Origin: Otis tarda
Taxonomy: Eukaryota; Chordata; Aves; Otidiformes; Otididae
DNA length: 64,000 nt
Reading direction: 5' to 3'
Assembly (NCBI GenBank): GCA_026413225.1
Contig: CM048552.1
Coordinates: 207,589,553-207,653,552, forward strand
Position numbers and translations under genes: made by a program. Position 1 is the stretch's first letter, and every line of letters starts with the position of its first letter. Below are positions 1 to 10,440 of this stretch, one piece after another. The notes below the pieces were generated by a model, which was given only the letters and a program-made list of their open reading frames with translations, made no database searches and was not told the origin of the DNA.

Positions 1-1140
1 TGAGAATAGGCAAAGTACGCTGGACTAGATTACCCTCTCATGTCCTTTCTGACCTGAGTTATTCTATAATTTTATGAAAGAGAATTAACACATGGGAAGA
101 AAGGGGAGCTGGGGGCAATCTGGACGCACAAATCAGTTAGGAAAAAAGAGGCAATAAAGGGCAATAAAAGAAAAAATATGCAACATAGTGAGGTTTTTAA
201 CATTTACTTAACAGTAACATCGGACTTTTTACTGGATATATATTCACAGACAGAGAAATTGTTGCATTACATATTTCATGTGTACATACTAATAAATAAT
301 TTCAGAGTCTGATAACTTCTTTTATTTTGCACCAATGGTTCTGGATAACTACCAAACTGTGATCTGTGGCTATGCCTCGGTTTGTCTTTTCAACTTCAGT
401 CTATCAGAAAAGTCTCGCTTTGGAAAACAACTTTCAAAATCAGAGGTGACAGAACTGAGACACCCTCAACACATAGACACAGTGGAACGGACACAAGAGG
501 AACTTCCCTCAGCAACCTTGGCTGATGAAATTCAGAAAGGAGCTGAGCTGCGAGGAGGAAGGGTCCAGTTTCTAGAAACTGTTACCCCAAATGGATTATA
601 AAAACTCTTAATTTCAAGTAGTTCAGACAGTAACAAATCCAGTTCATAGAAAGTGTTCAGGGAAGTTGCTGAGTGGGGTTGACTGAGATTAATGACAATT
701 ACACAAATAGAGCAAACTGGTAGACATATGGGTACAAGTCTGCCCTTTCATAGGTCTCATAGTTATTAATACTAAGAATCTGATGTTAGAGTAGATGCCT
801 TTGATGTCCTTAGGTCTTCAAGGCCAAGAACTACACTTCCTCCTCCTGTCCCCATCTCCATCCAAGTACAGATGCTAGACTAACAAAACAAAGTTAAATC
901 CCCTGTCTCAAAGAGGCTTATAATCCAAACATTCAAAAATATATTGAAAGTGATTGGAAATATCATGAACTCTATGAATAGTGTAATAAAGCTAGATGAA
1001 TATTTATCATGTACATTAGACCTATTTCTCTATCCACCTATTTTATATGCCTGTTCCTGCAGTGTTTACTCATCTAGCTGTATATAAATGACCATCATTT
1101 TAGCATTTCAATCTTAACAAGCTCATGTGCATAATTTGTC
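1..1140. other. Unique AT-rich sequence, no supported gene
   Basis: No repeat family or RNA gene was recognised here. There is one 88-codon open frame on plus (335-601), with no splice signals or family resemblance that I can see, so I do not call it a gene. The sequence looks like ordinary avian intergenic or intronic DNA. Confidence 0.5.
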
Positions 1141-1203
1141 TGAGTCACCCTCCATCTTCAAACAATGAGCTGCAGTCTGATGTGGGATGGTAGAGCAGCA
1201 TAC

Positions 1204-1327
1204 CTAGAAACACCGTGTCTGGGGGATAGTCAGGGAGCTCAGGATGTTGTGGCAGATCCTCTGTGCTGTAGCTCATCTCCTCTGCTTGTTCAGGGGAAAT
1301 CCAAGTTCTAGGCAGTGCTTTGGGTTC
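1204..1327 (-). other. Weak candidate internal exon, unknown product
   Basis: On the minus strand a pyrimidine-leaning tract ending in CAG (RC of 1328-1330) is followed by 124 nt of open frame, then CTAG|GTATGC, a fair donor. The frame enters in phase 0 and leaves in phase 1. The encoded 41 residues are acidic and proline-rich, including a PELPDYPPDTVF stretch, which looks more protein-like than most chance frames nearby. The frame is also open across both putative splice sites (1145-1375), so splicing is not required to explain it. The surrounding 1.15-1.8 kb is GC-richer than its flanks. I do not recognise a protein family. It could equally be a chance frame or a conserved non-coding element. 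Confidence 0.15.
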
Positions 1328-1855
1328 CTGACAAATGGGAATAAGGTCTATGCCACACAACCTCAGCTCAAGCATGCAACTGAAGAGGACATTGCTGCTA
1401 TCTCCTAATGAAGCCAGCCAAGGGAAATGGGTTCAACATGTCACACAAGTTTGCAGTTTACAACTCCTATGGAGTCCCACTTATGCTTTGATAGCACAGC
1501 CCCACACCGCTTTAGATGTAGTCTTGCCCACCACTGCTCGAACAGAAAGCCAGATCTGAAAGAGGCCATAAGTACTCAATAGGGAGCCCAGTTTGAAATC
1601 CAGAATTGCAGTCCTCCGAACACAGAGGCAGCTGCCAGCCCTGAGACATCCAGCTCTGCAGCTCCTCAGCTCCTGGCAGCAGCAGTGCTCCAGGTGCCTC
1701 AGCTCTGCCTCCTGGCATGCTCATGGATGCCTCCGTGGTGACACGACTGAGCAGCTTAGTGCCCAATTAACTCTCAGTATTTCTCCACTACACAGTTCCT
1801 CATTATGAATTTTTAAACAATAACTTCAAAGTGTTCCTGCCACCCTGTTTTCTAG

Positions 1856-1990
1856 GTAATAGCCCACTGGTTAAAATGTTCAACTTTTTCATCCTGGTGG
1901 GGTTCAAAGCCCCTTCTCATGTTGCCCTGAGGTGAAGCAAGCAGCAGAATTGTTGGCTGCTGAGAACAAACCATTCTGGGACCAGTGTTT
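1856..1990 (+). repeat. Possible fossil tRNA-derived SINE
   Basis: TAGCCCACTGG at 1860-1870 resembles a pol III A box and GGTTCAAAGCC at 1901-1911 a B box. They are 41 nt apart, close to tRNA spacing. The sequence does not fold as a full tRNA by eye, so a decayed tRNA-headed SINE of amniote type is the better reading. The right boundary is a guess. Confidence 0.35.
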
Positions 1991-2107
1991 AGACTGAATT
2001 AGTCAAAAGATTGTCTAATCTGAAAGCAAAAGCACTCACTTGGAAAGTGTGCAAAGACTTGTATTGCTTTCCCTGCTTGAGCCACTCTTTCATGCATTTT
2101 AGTCCAT

Positions 2108-2126
2108 CATTTTTTTTTTTTTTTTA
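2108..2126 (+). repeat. Poly-T tract
   Basis: A run of T followed by AATAGAAAGAAAG. It may be the A-tail of an unrecognised retroposed sequence on minus. No other structure is seen between 1990 and 2560. Confidence 0.6.
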
Positions 2127-2560
2127 ATAGAAAGAAAGAGCAGAACTTCTATTTCTCTCATTCCTGGCTGGATGCAATACCAACATGGTACAAAACCACA
2201 TGGCCACAGGTTTCCTTTTCCTTAATAATTCCTGAACTGCTTGACAGAGACTGAATGAGCTTCATCACAGCTTTTATGAGCCCTATACCTCATCTCACGA
2301 AGCCTGTGGCCTGGTGATCTGGGGATTGTTGTGGAAGCACTGTTAAGAATCAAGCCTAAGATTTAGAGATGCAAGTTCTATGAAATCTATAAAATATCCT
2401 CTGTGGTTTTATAACAGCTGTCTCTTCTCGTTTTTATATATTGTCTCTGTGTGTTTATTCATCACAGATAAACTTTGTGCATATAAACTGAATAGCTGTA
2501 TTTGCATTTCTGTAAAGCCGGGTTTGATTTAAGAGAAACAAAAGCTATAAATATATCTGG

Positions 2561-3716
2561 ATCATAGAATCATAGAATCATAGAATGGTTAGAGTTGGAA
2601 GGGACCTTCAAAGGTCATCTAGTCCAACCCCCCCGCAAGAGCAGGGACATCCCTGACTAGATCAGGTTGCTCAGAGCCTCATCCAGCCTGGCCTTGAACA
2701 CTTCCAGGGATGGGGCATCCACCACCTCTCTGGGCAACCTGTTCCAGTGCTCTACAACTCTCATTGTAAAAAATTTTTTTCTAATATCTAATCTAAACCT
2801 ACCTCCTTCTAATTTAAACCCATTACCCCTTGTCCTATCACAACAGGCCCTACTGAACAGTTTCTCCCCATCTTTCCTGTAGGCCCCCTTGAGGTATTGG
2901 AAGACCGCTATCAGGTCTCCCCGGAGCCTCCTCTCCTCCAGGCTGAACAGACCCAACTCTCTCAGCCTGTCCTCATAGGAGAGGTGCTCCAGCCCTCTGA
3001 TCATCTTGGTGGCCCTCCTCTGGACCCTTTCCAACTGGTCCATGTCCTTCTTGTGTTGGGGACTCCAGAACTGGACGCAGTACTCCAGGTGGGGTCTCAC
3101 CAGGGCAGAGTAGAAGGGCAGAATCACCTCCCTCGACCTGCTGGCCACGCTCCTCTTGATGCAGCCCAGGATGCGGTTGGCCTTCTGGGCCGCAAGGGCG
3201 CATTGCCCGCTCATGTTGAGCCTCTCGTCTACCAGCACTCCCAAGTCTTTCTCCTCAGGGCTGCTCTCAATCCATTCTCCGCCCAGCCTGTATTTGTGCC
3301 TGGGATTGCCACGACCCAGGTGTAGGACCTTGCACTTGGCCTGGTTGAACTTCATGAGGTTGGCACGGGCCCACCTCTCCAGCCTGTCAAGGTCCCTCTG
3401 GATGGCATCCCTCCCTTCCAGCGAGTCGACGGCACCACACAGCTTGGTGTCATCGGCGAACTTGCTGAGGGTGCACTCTATCCCACTGTCCATGTCGCCG
3501 ACAAAGATGTTGAACAGGGCCGGGCCCAACACGGACCCCTGAGGGACGCCACTGGTGACCGGTCTCCACTTGGACATTGAGCCGTTGACCACCACTCTCT
3601 GAGTGCGGCCATCCAGCCAACTCCTTATCCACCGAGTGGTCCATCCATCGAACCCATGCCTCTCTAGTTTAGAGAGAAGGATGTCATGCGGGACAGTGTC
3701 AAAAGCTTTGCACAAG
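2561..3716 (-). mobile_element. CR1 LINE, 5' truncated, open RT frame
   Basis: A non-LTR retrotransposon of the CR1 clade. On plus it begins with the reverse complement of the CR1 tail (ATCATAGAATCATAGAAT at 2561) and then GGAAGGGACCTTCAAAGGTC, the conserved 3' UTR. The element reads leftwards. It is cut at its 5' side near 3716, inside the conserved CKAFD segment of RT motif A, so ORF1, the endonuclease and the first part of RT are missing, as is usual for CR1. Next to its 5' end lies an opposite CR1 fragment (3848-4038). All remaining coding sequence is open, which suggests a fairly recent insertion compared with the CR1s at 19.6 and 44.7 kb. Confidence 0.97.
2657..3715 (-). pseudogene. CR1 reverse transcriptase fragment (ORF2 C-terminal part)
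   Basis: In intact CR1, ORF2 encodes an endonuclease plus reverse transcriptase that copies its RNA at the nicked target. Here about 350 codons remain, entering at [16 protein letters not shown] and ending with the normal C-terminus EALSNLI and a stop. Motif B ([17 protein letters not shown]) and the catalytic FADDTKL box (FADD codons at 3449-3460) are both intact, as is the C-terminal region ([15 protein letters not shown]). The frame runs on without a stop to 3871, but 3717-3871 is flanking DNA, so a start there would be fortuitous. The endonuclease and the N-terminal RT portion are absent, hence no autonomous activity is expected. Confidence 0.93.
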
Positions 3717-3847
3717 ATGCATATCAGTCTTCTGCTCTGATAACAAGAAATGCATTTGCGATGTGATTTATCACCTAATAAAGAAAATGAGGAGGAAAAT
3801 AAACAATGGGAATTTAAAAATGCAAACAGGAAGAAATTAACTTCACT

Positions 3848-4038
3848 GTGAGGGCGATGAGGCACTGGCACAGGTTGCCCAGAGAAGCTGTGGACGCCCT
3901 ATCCATGGAAGTGTTCAGGGCCAGGTTGGATGGGGCTTTGAGTGAACTGGTCTTGTAGAAGATGTTCCTGTCCAGGGCAGGTTGGAACTAGATGGTCTTC
4001 AAGGTCTCTTCCAACCCAAACAATTCTATGACTCTATA
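3848..4038 (+). mobile_element. CR1 LINE 3' end fragment (plus strand)
   Basis: Starts at the codons for GTGGCAC-like 'HWHRLP' region (GGCACTGGCACAGGTTGCCC) and runs through the 3' UTR to ATTCTATGACTCTATA. Its 3' UTR (AGGTTGGAACTAGATGGTC, CTCTTCCAACCCAAACAATT) differs from that of the neighbour at 2561-3716, so it is a different subfamily and an independent insertion. The two are arranged 5' end to 5' end with about 130 bp of unrelated sequence between. Confidence 0.93.
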
Positions 4039-5147
4039 TTTGCAAAATGTCTTTTAATTGTTAAGGAAGATATAGGAGACAATCTTATAATGGAGCTTAA
4101 TAAAAGGATACTCTCATTAAGTAAACAGCTGCAAGTCAGAATAAATGCATGTGTCAAACAGACTGGAGCTGTCAGCAAGAACATAGTGGAGCAATGTGTT
4201 GAGATGATTAAAGAAAAAACACAAAGTAGGAAAAAATATGATAAAATTATTTCAATTTAAACAGGAAAGAAAGACAACGTTGCAAATTCACAAGGGAACA
4301 AGAAGGCATTGTAGCTCTTCTTGTGACACATTGAGTAATGATACATCAGCGATACCAAATTACTGCAGGCATGTGATATATATAAGAGGGGAAATTAAGA
4401 GTGAAAATGGCACCAAAATTCATAGAGATTTAGGCCAGGACTCAGATTTGTATATGCTTAATGTCCACGGAATAGATACATTGAAGTATCTGCAACAAAG
4501 AATTCAAGTAAAAATATTCTGGAATTATGGGAGCCTTGCAGTTCCATATTCTGGAATTCTGGAATGATGGGAGCTGTCAGTGGGTATGTTACTGTTATAC
4601 AAGGGAGACATAGGAAACACAAAGTCGGCAACAATACTTTTCAAGTATTCAAAGATCATGAGGAAAACCATCCCCAAATAACGGGATGTTGGTTTCAGAG
4701 TCATAAGATTCTTTTAAAAGCAAAATAAAACCTTCTGTTCCAGTTTCTGAACACTGAGGTCTTCATACATTTTTCCTCCCAGCTTTCATCATCAAACAAG
4801 ATCTGGAATAATCTTTTTCCTAAAAAGGACAATGAAAGACCAAATTCCCACAGACTCATGTGATTTCCAGAAACTGGGAGCTTAGCAAAGCTCAGCGAAG
4901 GATTGCCACTAACTTGTGTTAATTACCAACTTTGAGTGACTGTCTGAATTGAAATGTCATTTCTGAAAACTTTGGCTTTAGTACAATATACTGTCCGATA
5001 TATATATGGTATTTACAGAAAAAAATACTGTACATACATACAGTATGCATAACTTATGTGCAATTTTATCTATATAGCTTACTTAATATAACATACAGCA
5101 GATGTTAGAGATATGTGTGCAATTGTAGATGTAGGTCTGCTAAATTT
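4039..5147. other. Unique AT-rich sequence
   Basis: Short frames only (at most 109 codons, 4238-4567 plus) with no recognisable domain. A small direct repeat of ATTCTGGAATTNTGGGAGC-like sequence occurs at about 4515-4570. Nothing else is seen. Confidence 0.5.
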
Positions 5148-5735
5148 CCAAAGGGAAAGAAAGTTCCTGCCAGAAAACCTGCTCCAGTGTGGGCTCCTGT
5201 CTCCACGGGGCCACAGATCCTGCCAGAAGCCTGGTCCATCATGAGCTTCCCATGGGGCCACAGCCTCCTTCAGGCATCTGCCTGCCCCAGCAGGGGTCCT
5301 CCAAGGGCTGCAGGTGGATCTCAGCTCCTCTGTGGCCTCCATGGGCTCCAGGTGGATCTCTGCTCCTCCATGGGCCTCCACGGGCTGCAGGGGCACAGTC
5401 TGCTCCACCATGGGCTGCACCACGGGCTGCAGAGGAATCTCTGCCGGGAGCAGCATTACTGCTCCCCCTCCTTCTTCACTGACCTTGGTGTCTGCAGGGC
5501 TGTTCCTCTCAAACATTCTCATTCCTCTCTCTGGTTGCTTTGTAGAATTTTTTACCTTTTCTTAAATATGTTATCACAGAGGCACCACCACTGTCACTGA
5601 TGGGCTCAGCTTTGGCCATTGGTGGGTCCATCTTGGAGGCAGCTGGAACTGGCTTTCCATGACATGGGGCCAGTTTCTGTTGTCTTTTTACAGAAGGCAC
5701 CACTGCAGCCCCTTCTGCTACCAAAACTTTGCCAC
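5148..5735 (-). mobile_element. Truncated ERV LTR, relative of the 25-kb and 49-kb LTRs
   Basis: It shares the GC-rich block of the 25246 and 49002 LTRs in the same order: repeated CTGCAGGTGGATCTCTGCTCC-type units, then a CTCCCCCTCCTTCTTCACTG stretch and a CTTAAATATGTTATCAC segment (reverse complement of a TATA-like site). Its outer end at 5735 reads TGTGGCAAAGTTTTGGTAGC on minus, a plausible TG LTR terminus. The other end (R/U5) is missing: similarity stops near 5148. It has diverged more than the other two copies and has no visible target duplication. Confidence 0.8.
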
Positions 5736-5898
5736 ATAAATCCAAAAGAGTCCCAAATCAACTGATCCTCATATTCACCTTTCCTCCCATCAGTTTCCTC
5801 ATTCCTCCGCCTTCTCCTCTTGCTTCAACACTTTCCTTACTACAGCCCATTGCCCCAGTGTCCTGGGCTGTTCTGCTCAGTTCTACAACCACCACCTA

Positions 5899-5940
5899 TA
5901 CTCTGGACCTGACCACCCATACTCTGGACCTGACCCCCAA
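5899..5940 (+). repeat. Two-copy 21-bp tandem duplication
   Basis: ATACTCTGGACCTGACC occurs twice in a row, offset by 21 bp. The rest of 5736-6598 is unique, pyrimidine-rich at its start, with no gene seen. Confidence 0.8.
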
Positions 5941-6598
5941 CTCTGCACTCTTGCAGTAGGCTAGCATTTGCTGTTTTTTTACTGACTACAGAAGGCAGCC
6001 AAGCTTTGCCCTTCCCTAGCTGCTTCTGGTAGGAAAATTCTTGTGGCGGGTTTAATATCCATTACACTTATTAAAGTCACTCAGACAGACCTCTAAAGGC
6101 AGAAAACTAGGACAGACCAAGAAAATTAAAAGCAAATATATGGTGGATCAATGGAAGGTAGTGTTTTAGATTATAGCATGCTGATTAAAGTACCTTCACA
6201 AAATGTGTGGAAGGGCATTCTCTTGGGATTTATCAATCTCAGCATGCTACAGGAAGGGTGATGTACAATTTCTTTCTTACTCCTTGGTGACTGGTATAAA
6301 AAAGCAATACCCCTAATAGGGTGAAGATGAAAGAAAACCATCCTCTTAGATTAAGTCCCAAGTGTATCTTTCTTTTCTTGGTAAGGAAGATAGAAATACC
6401 AAGAGAAAAGATTCAGTAGCTGAGCCACTGATCTGTACACATCATGCAGCTCATGGACCAATTCCCTAGGAGATCTAAAGCAGGATATTTAAATCTCCAC
6501 CTCCCTGGGGCCACACTTCAACCCGGCAGCTGAATCTACTTCTCTCACCTTTTCTTGTGTCTGTTTTTGCTGTGCCATATAAGGCACCGGTGAGTGAC

Positions 6599-7045
6599 TG
6601 TCCTGGTTCTGGCTAAGATAGAGTTAATATTTGCCTGAGCTGGGTGGAGAACTGAAGCTGGTAGCCCCTATGGCTGGGATAGTTAACTAATTAGCTAACA
6701 GCTGGGGTTAATTTACCCAAATTAGCCAAAGGGCTATTCCATCCCATCTGACATTATGCTCAGTATATAAGTGAGGAGGGTGCTGAGGGGAGCCTCCTGC
6801 TACTTGGAAGAAACTAGGTGTGGAGATTTGTTGTAAGCCATTATACTGTATTTGTATTCCATCACTGTTTTGTTTTTTTCTGTCATTACTGTTAAATTTA
6901 CTTTTTGTTCAATCTCAACCCATGTGTTTGGTTTTTTCCTGGTTTTCTTTTGTTTACCAAATCTCCCCCTGTTCTCTTGGACGGTGGGGGGGGAAGTGAG
7001 AGAGAGACTGCGTAGTCTGGTCCCGATTGGGGCTGAACTACGGCA
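6599..7045 (+). mobile_element. Solo ERV LTR (447 bp)
   Basis: Starts TGTCCTGGTTCTGGCTAAGA and ends GGCTGAACTACGGCA, typical of avian ERV LTR edges. The flanks GTGAC (6594-6598) and GTGAT (7046-7050) match in four of five bases and are read as a 5-bp target duplication. Inside, CAGTATATAA marks a promoter. No internal retroviral sequence lies on either side, so it is a solo LTR left by recombination between the two LTRs of a provirus. Confidence 0.92.
6764..6770 (+). promoter_or_regulatory. TATA box of the LTR at 6599
   Basis: TATATAA preceded by ATTATGCTCAG. The same ATGCTCAGTATATAAGTG context occurs in the LTR at 9791 and, inverted, in the one at 63410, which supports it as the LTR core promoter. 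Confidence 0.75.
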
Positions 7046-9790
7046 GTGATTGACCTCACAGAAGTCTTCACTAAAACCAGAGGTGGTCTGGCAGCCACAG
7101 AAATCGTTGCAATTGACTGAGTCATTAGACTAAGACTGTAGTAATTAATAAGAGATCTTTTCATTTGCTTGTAACAATGACAGCAAAAATAAGCTTTTCT
7201 TAGATCATTCTGCTAGCTTTTTTTCAGACTTTTTTTCCCTAACACAGCAAGAATTGCAGGGCAGCAGAACTGCATGAGAGCCAGGGAAGAGTTTGTGTAC
7301 TCAGAGACCTGCAAATTAGTGGAAGTGGAATCTTCTGAAGAACCACACACAGCTTGAGATGTTATTGAGCCAAGAATAGCTGGTAGCTGAAACAATATCC
7401 AGTGCTTGCACTCTTCTTACTCTCCCCTCATTGCTTTTGATGATTAGTGGAAATAGGGCAGTGGACCTTTGGTCTGACTCAGGATGACTCTTTTTATGTC
7501 ATGCAGTAAGTGGAATAAAGTCAACTGAAAACTTTTTGGAGGACTACGAGCCTTCATCTGATAGGAAGCCAGGGTAATTGGGCAACAATTTTCTGACCTG
7601 TGTTCTGCAAGAATCCTACTGTGTGTTAGGAAAATTGTTCTTTAGTAATCACTTGCAACTGAGCAATTTGACATCCTGAGTATTTCTATTTAAATTCTTA
7701 GCATCATGTAAAATGTCGCTTTGCATAACATGTTGTGGTGGGCTGACCTTGGCTGGTCGCCAGGTGCCCACCAAGCCGCTCTATCACAAACCTGTCTCTG
7801 ATATGACAAATGGCTCAGTATATATTCCTTTTCCCTTACAGTCAGAGGTTGAACTTATCTTAGCCAACTACTTTTTCCCAAGATGTCAACTCCTAACCTA
7901 AGCTCATTTCCTTTTCTCGCTTTAGACTCTGGAGAGCAAGAAAGATGTCCCAAGAGAAGATCTCACTTGTTTAGCTATCTGTCTTAGGGAGTCACGAAGA
8001 GTCTTTGAATATGATTTGACACTGACTGTGGCAGAAGCACACATGACCGGCATAACCAGTTGCTTGACCTTTAGAAGAAAAATTTGGGTGAGATTATCAC
8101 ATGTTCTAATAAACCTCCCTACAGCAAATAAAATTGAAACCTAGAAAAGTTTAGTTGCAAGATGTTTTAAAATGTAAAAAGTACAGCATAAATGTGGAGA
8201 AGTAGAAAACATACAAAAATCCTTTGCCTTCTAATAATCTTAGGTTAAAAGTAACCCCTTTGAGGGCATTTTATTTATTTTTTTTTTTTAGTATTTTGAT
8301 AATGTTTCTTGTTTTTCCCCAGGAACTACAGATTTTCTATGAGGCACATGAGTTCAGATTTCTATTTACTTGTCCATTTGTTCTTAGTTTCCTTTGGTAT
8401 TTGAAATAGTCTCTCTTGTCTGCATCTTCTTTGATGCCTTTTTACAAGACAAAGTGAGGCATCAGTTTATTAGTGCTTGGTTTTTGTTAATAGTCAGCTG
8501 GATGTTTTTTGGTTGTATCCTATCTTCCTATATTTTATCTCTTGTCAAAGTCAGTAATAGATGATGAAGATTAATTTTTCATTTCCAACCTGAGATTTTA
8601 GCTAATTTTAGCCAATATTCATACTATAGTGAATGTTATCCCCCCCAGGTCATTTTGTAGAAGGTGTACTACAACTTCTAAATTACTATAAGCATATTAA
8701 TCTTGTAATAAGTCATTTATGAGGCTTTAGCTAGTCAATCTATAATAAGGATACATTCTATCAACCCACAATTGATGGAAGTTTTGCATTTGTTTCATTC
8801 TATTTTTCCTCCTTTTTGTCTCAATGGGTGTCCTTCTTGTGTTCTGTATAGTTTTGACAGTCTGTGGTTGACCCCATTACGCTGATTAATTGATGACCAG
8901 TTGAATTATGATCACAAAGCAGCTGTATTAATCTCATAACACATCTGACTTCTTTTACCATATTAGCCCTTTGGGAAATCCTTTAGCAAATTATATTCAC
9001 ATGTTAAACTCCTTTGAACAATCAGTTCAGCTAAAGCCTTAGCCTCCAAAATCCATTTCTTTTCTTTAGAAATCAGTTTCCTAATTTCTAACAACTTTGC
9101 CTTTTTTCCACCAGGTTTAAACCAAATTATATGTATATTTCATGACCAAAGAACATCCATTTTAGTACAGGCAAATGGAATTAATACAGTAGCTGTCAAA
9201 TGATATGAACTGTAAATTTTTCCAATTCTGAAGCATCTAACAATGCCCTGCAAGCTTGAAGAGCTTCATTGTTCTTCCCTTTTCCTATGTGCTGATAATG
9301 ACCTGGAATATTTATCTAGATTAATAAAATGTGCTCAGTTTTCACCTTACACTGGAAAATCTTATTGCCTCGTCTCCTTCTGTACAGTAGAAACAAGAAA
9401 GAAAAGTCTTCAGTGTGGACATGTGAGGCAATTCAAACTTTTTTGGTTGGGTTTTTTTTTTTGTTAATAGCACATCCTGTAAAGAATATTAACATTTTCC
9501 TCCCTTAACTTTGTGACAATTTATATGCACTGAAACCACAGTTTAGTGCAATGACTGTTTATTTGTGTAGATAGATGGCCTTTCAAAAGCGTGGGTCTGC
9601 ACTGCAGCTGCCTGATTTACATGACGTTCTGAGACATGTACGTAGGGAAATCCCAGGTGGTAGGCGCTCTTTCCCAGAAGAACAACAAAAAATCTTAGCA
9701 CCACTTAATCCCATAATTAGTTCAGATGTCTTACGCTTGCACTACATGAATAAGTATCAGCTCAGGTGCATGAGTAGATATGTGATGCTC
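7046..9790. other. Unique sequence, T-rich from about 8.2 to 9.5 kb
   Basis: No repeat family or exon is recognised. The stretch from about 8.2 kb has thymine-rich plus-strand composition with T runs at 8278-8291 and 9450-9460. An open frame at 9575-9790 runs into the LTR; see findings. Confidence 0.5.
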
Positions 9791-10048
9791 TGTCCTGGTT
9801 TCAGCAGGGATGGAGTTAATTCTCCTCTCAGTAGCTGGTGTGTTTTGGATTTTGTATGTGAAGAATGTTGATAAAAACACCCTGATGATACGACTTGTTG
9901 TTAATGAGACCAAGGACACTGTCTGGCTTTCCAAGTCTCGTTAAAGTCTCATTAACACGCAGATGCGGGAAGCTGGGCAAAATACAGACAGAATAATTGA
10001 CCCAAACTGGCCAAAGATAGTATTCCATGCCATAAACGTGATGCTCAG

Positions 10049-10055
10049 TATATAA
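10049..10055 (+). promoter_or_regulatory. TATA box of the LTR at 9791
   Basis: TATATAA in ATGCTCAGTATATAAGTGG, the same context as in the related LTRs of this window. Confidence 0.75.
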
Positions 10056-10319
10056 GTGGGTGTTGCCCATGGGAGGGGCATCCATTCGGGCACCCTTGGC
10101 ATCCTTTTCTTCTCTCTTGCTTGCTGGCATCCCTCCCTCTACCTTGCTGGCTTGATCTCCCCCCTTTGCTTACTGCTTGGTGTCGTTTCCATGATCGCTG
10201 CTCAGGCTGCGTCAGTTGTTTGGACATCGGGTGGTGAGAAATTGTACATTGTTCATTTTGTATGTTTTGTCTATATTAATATCCTTATATTCTGTTATCT
10301 TTGTGGTTTTTAGTATTTT

Positions 10320-10325
10320 ATTAAA
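10320..10325 (+). promoter_or_regulatory. Poly(A) signal of the LTR at 9791
   Basis: ATTAAA, 265 bp downstream of the TATA box and about 115 bp before the LTR end, where an LTR R/U5 poly(A) signal is expected. Confidence 0.5.
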
Positions 10326-10440
10326 CTGTTTTTATCTCAACCCACAAGTTTTCCTTTCTTCCCAATTTCTCTCCCCGGTCCCGCTGAGTAGGGGGAGGGT
10401 AAGTGAGAAACTGTGTGGTAACTCAGGCTAAACCACCACA

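Larger units (their letters stand above)
9791..10440 (+). mobile_element. Solo ERV LTR (650 bp)
   Basis: Starts TGTCCTGGTTTCAGCAGGGA and ends GGCTAAACCACCACA. Flanks TGCTC (9786-9790) and CGCTC (10441-10445) agree in four of five bases, consistent with a 5-bp target duplication. It contains a TATA box (10049-10055), an ATTAAA poly(A)-type signal (10320-10325) and the common avian LTR tail TTTATCTCAACCCACAAG. The same family is present inverted at the right edge of the window (63410). Confidence 0.93.

Noticed and set aside
335..601. 88-codon plus frame with an ATG
   Set aside because: No domain, no splice signals, no repeat or promoter context; a frame of this size is expected by chance in 64 kb.
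2897..3325. 142-codon plus frame
   Set aside because: Antisense shadow of the CR1 reverse transcriptase on minus.
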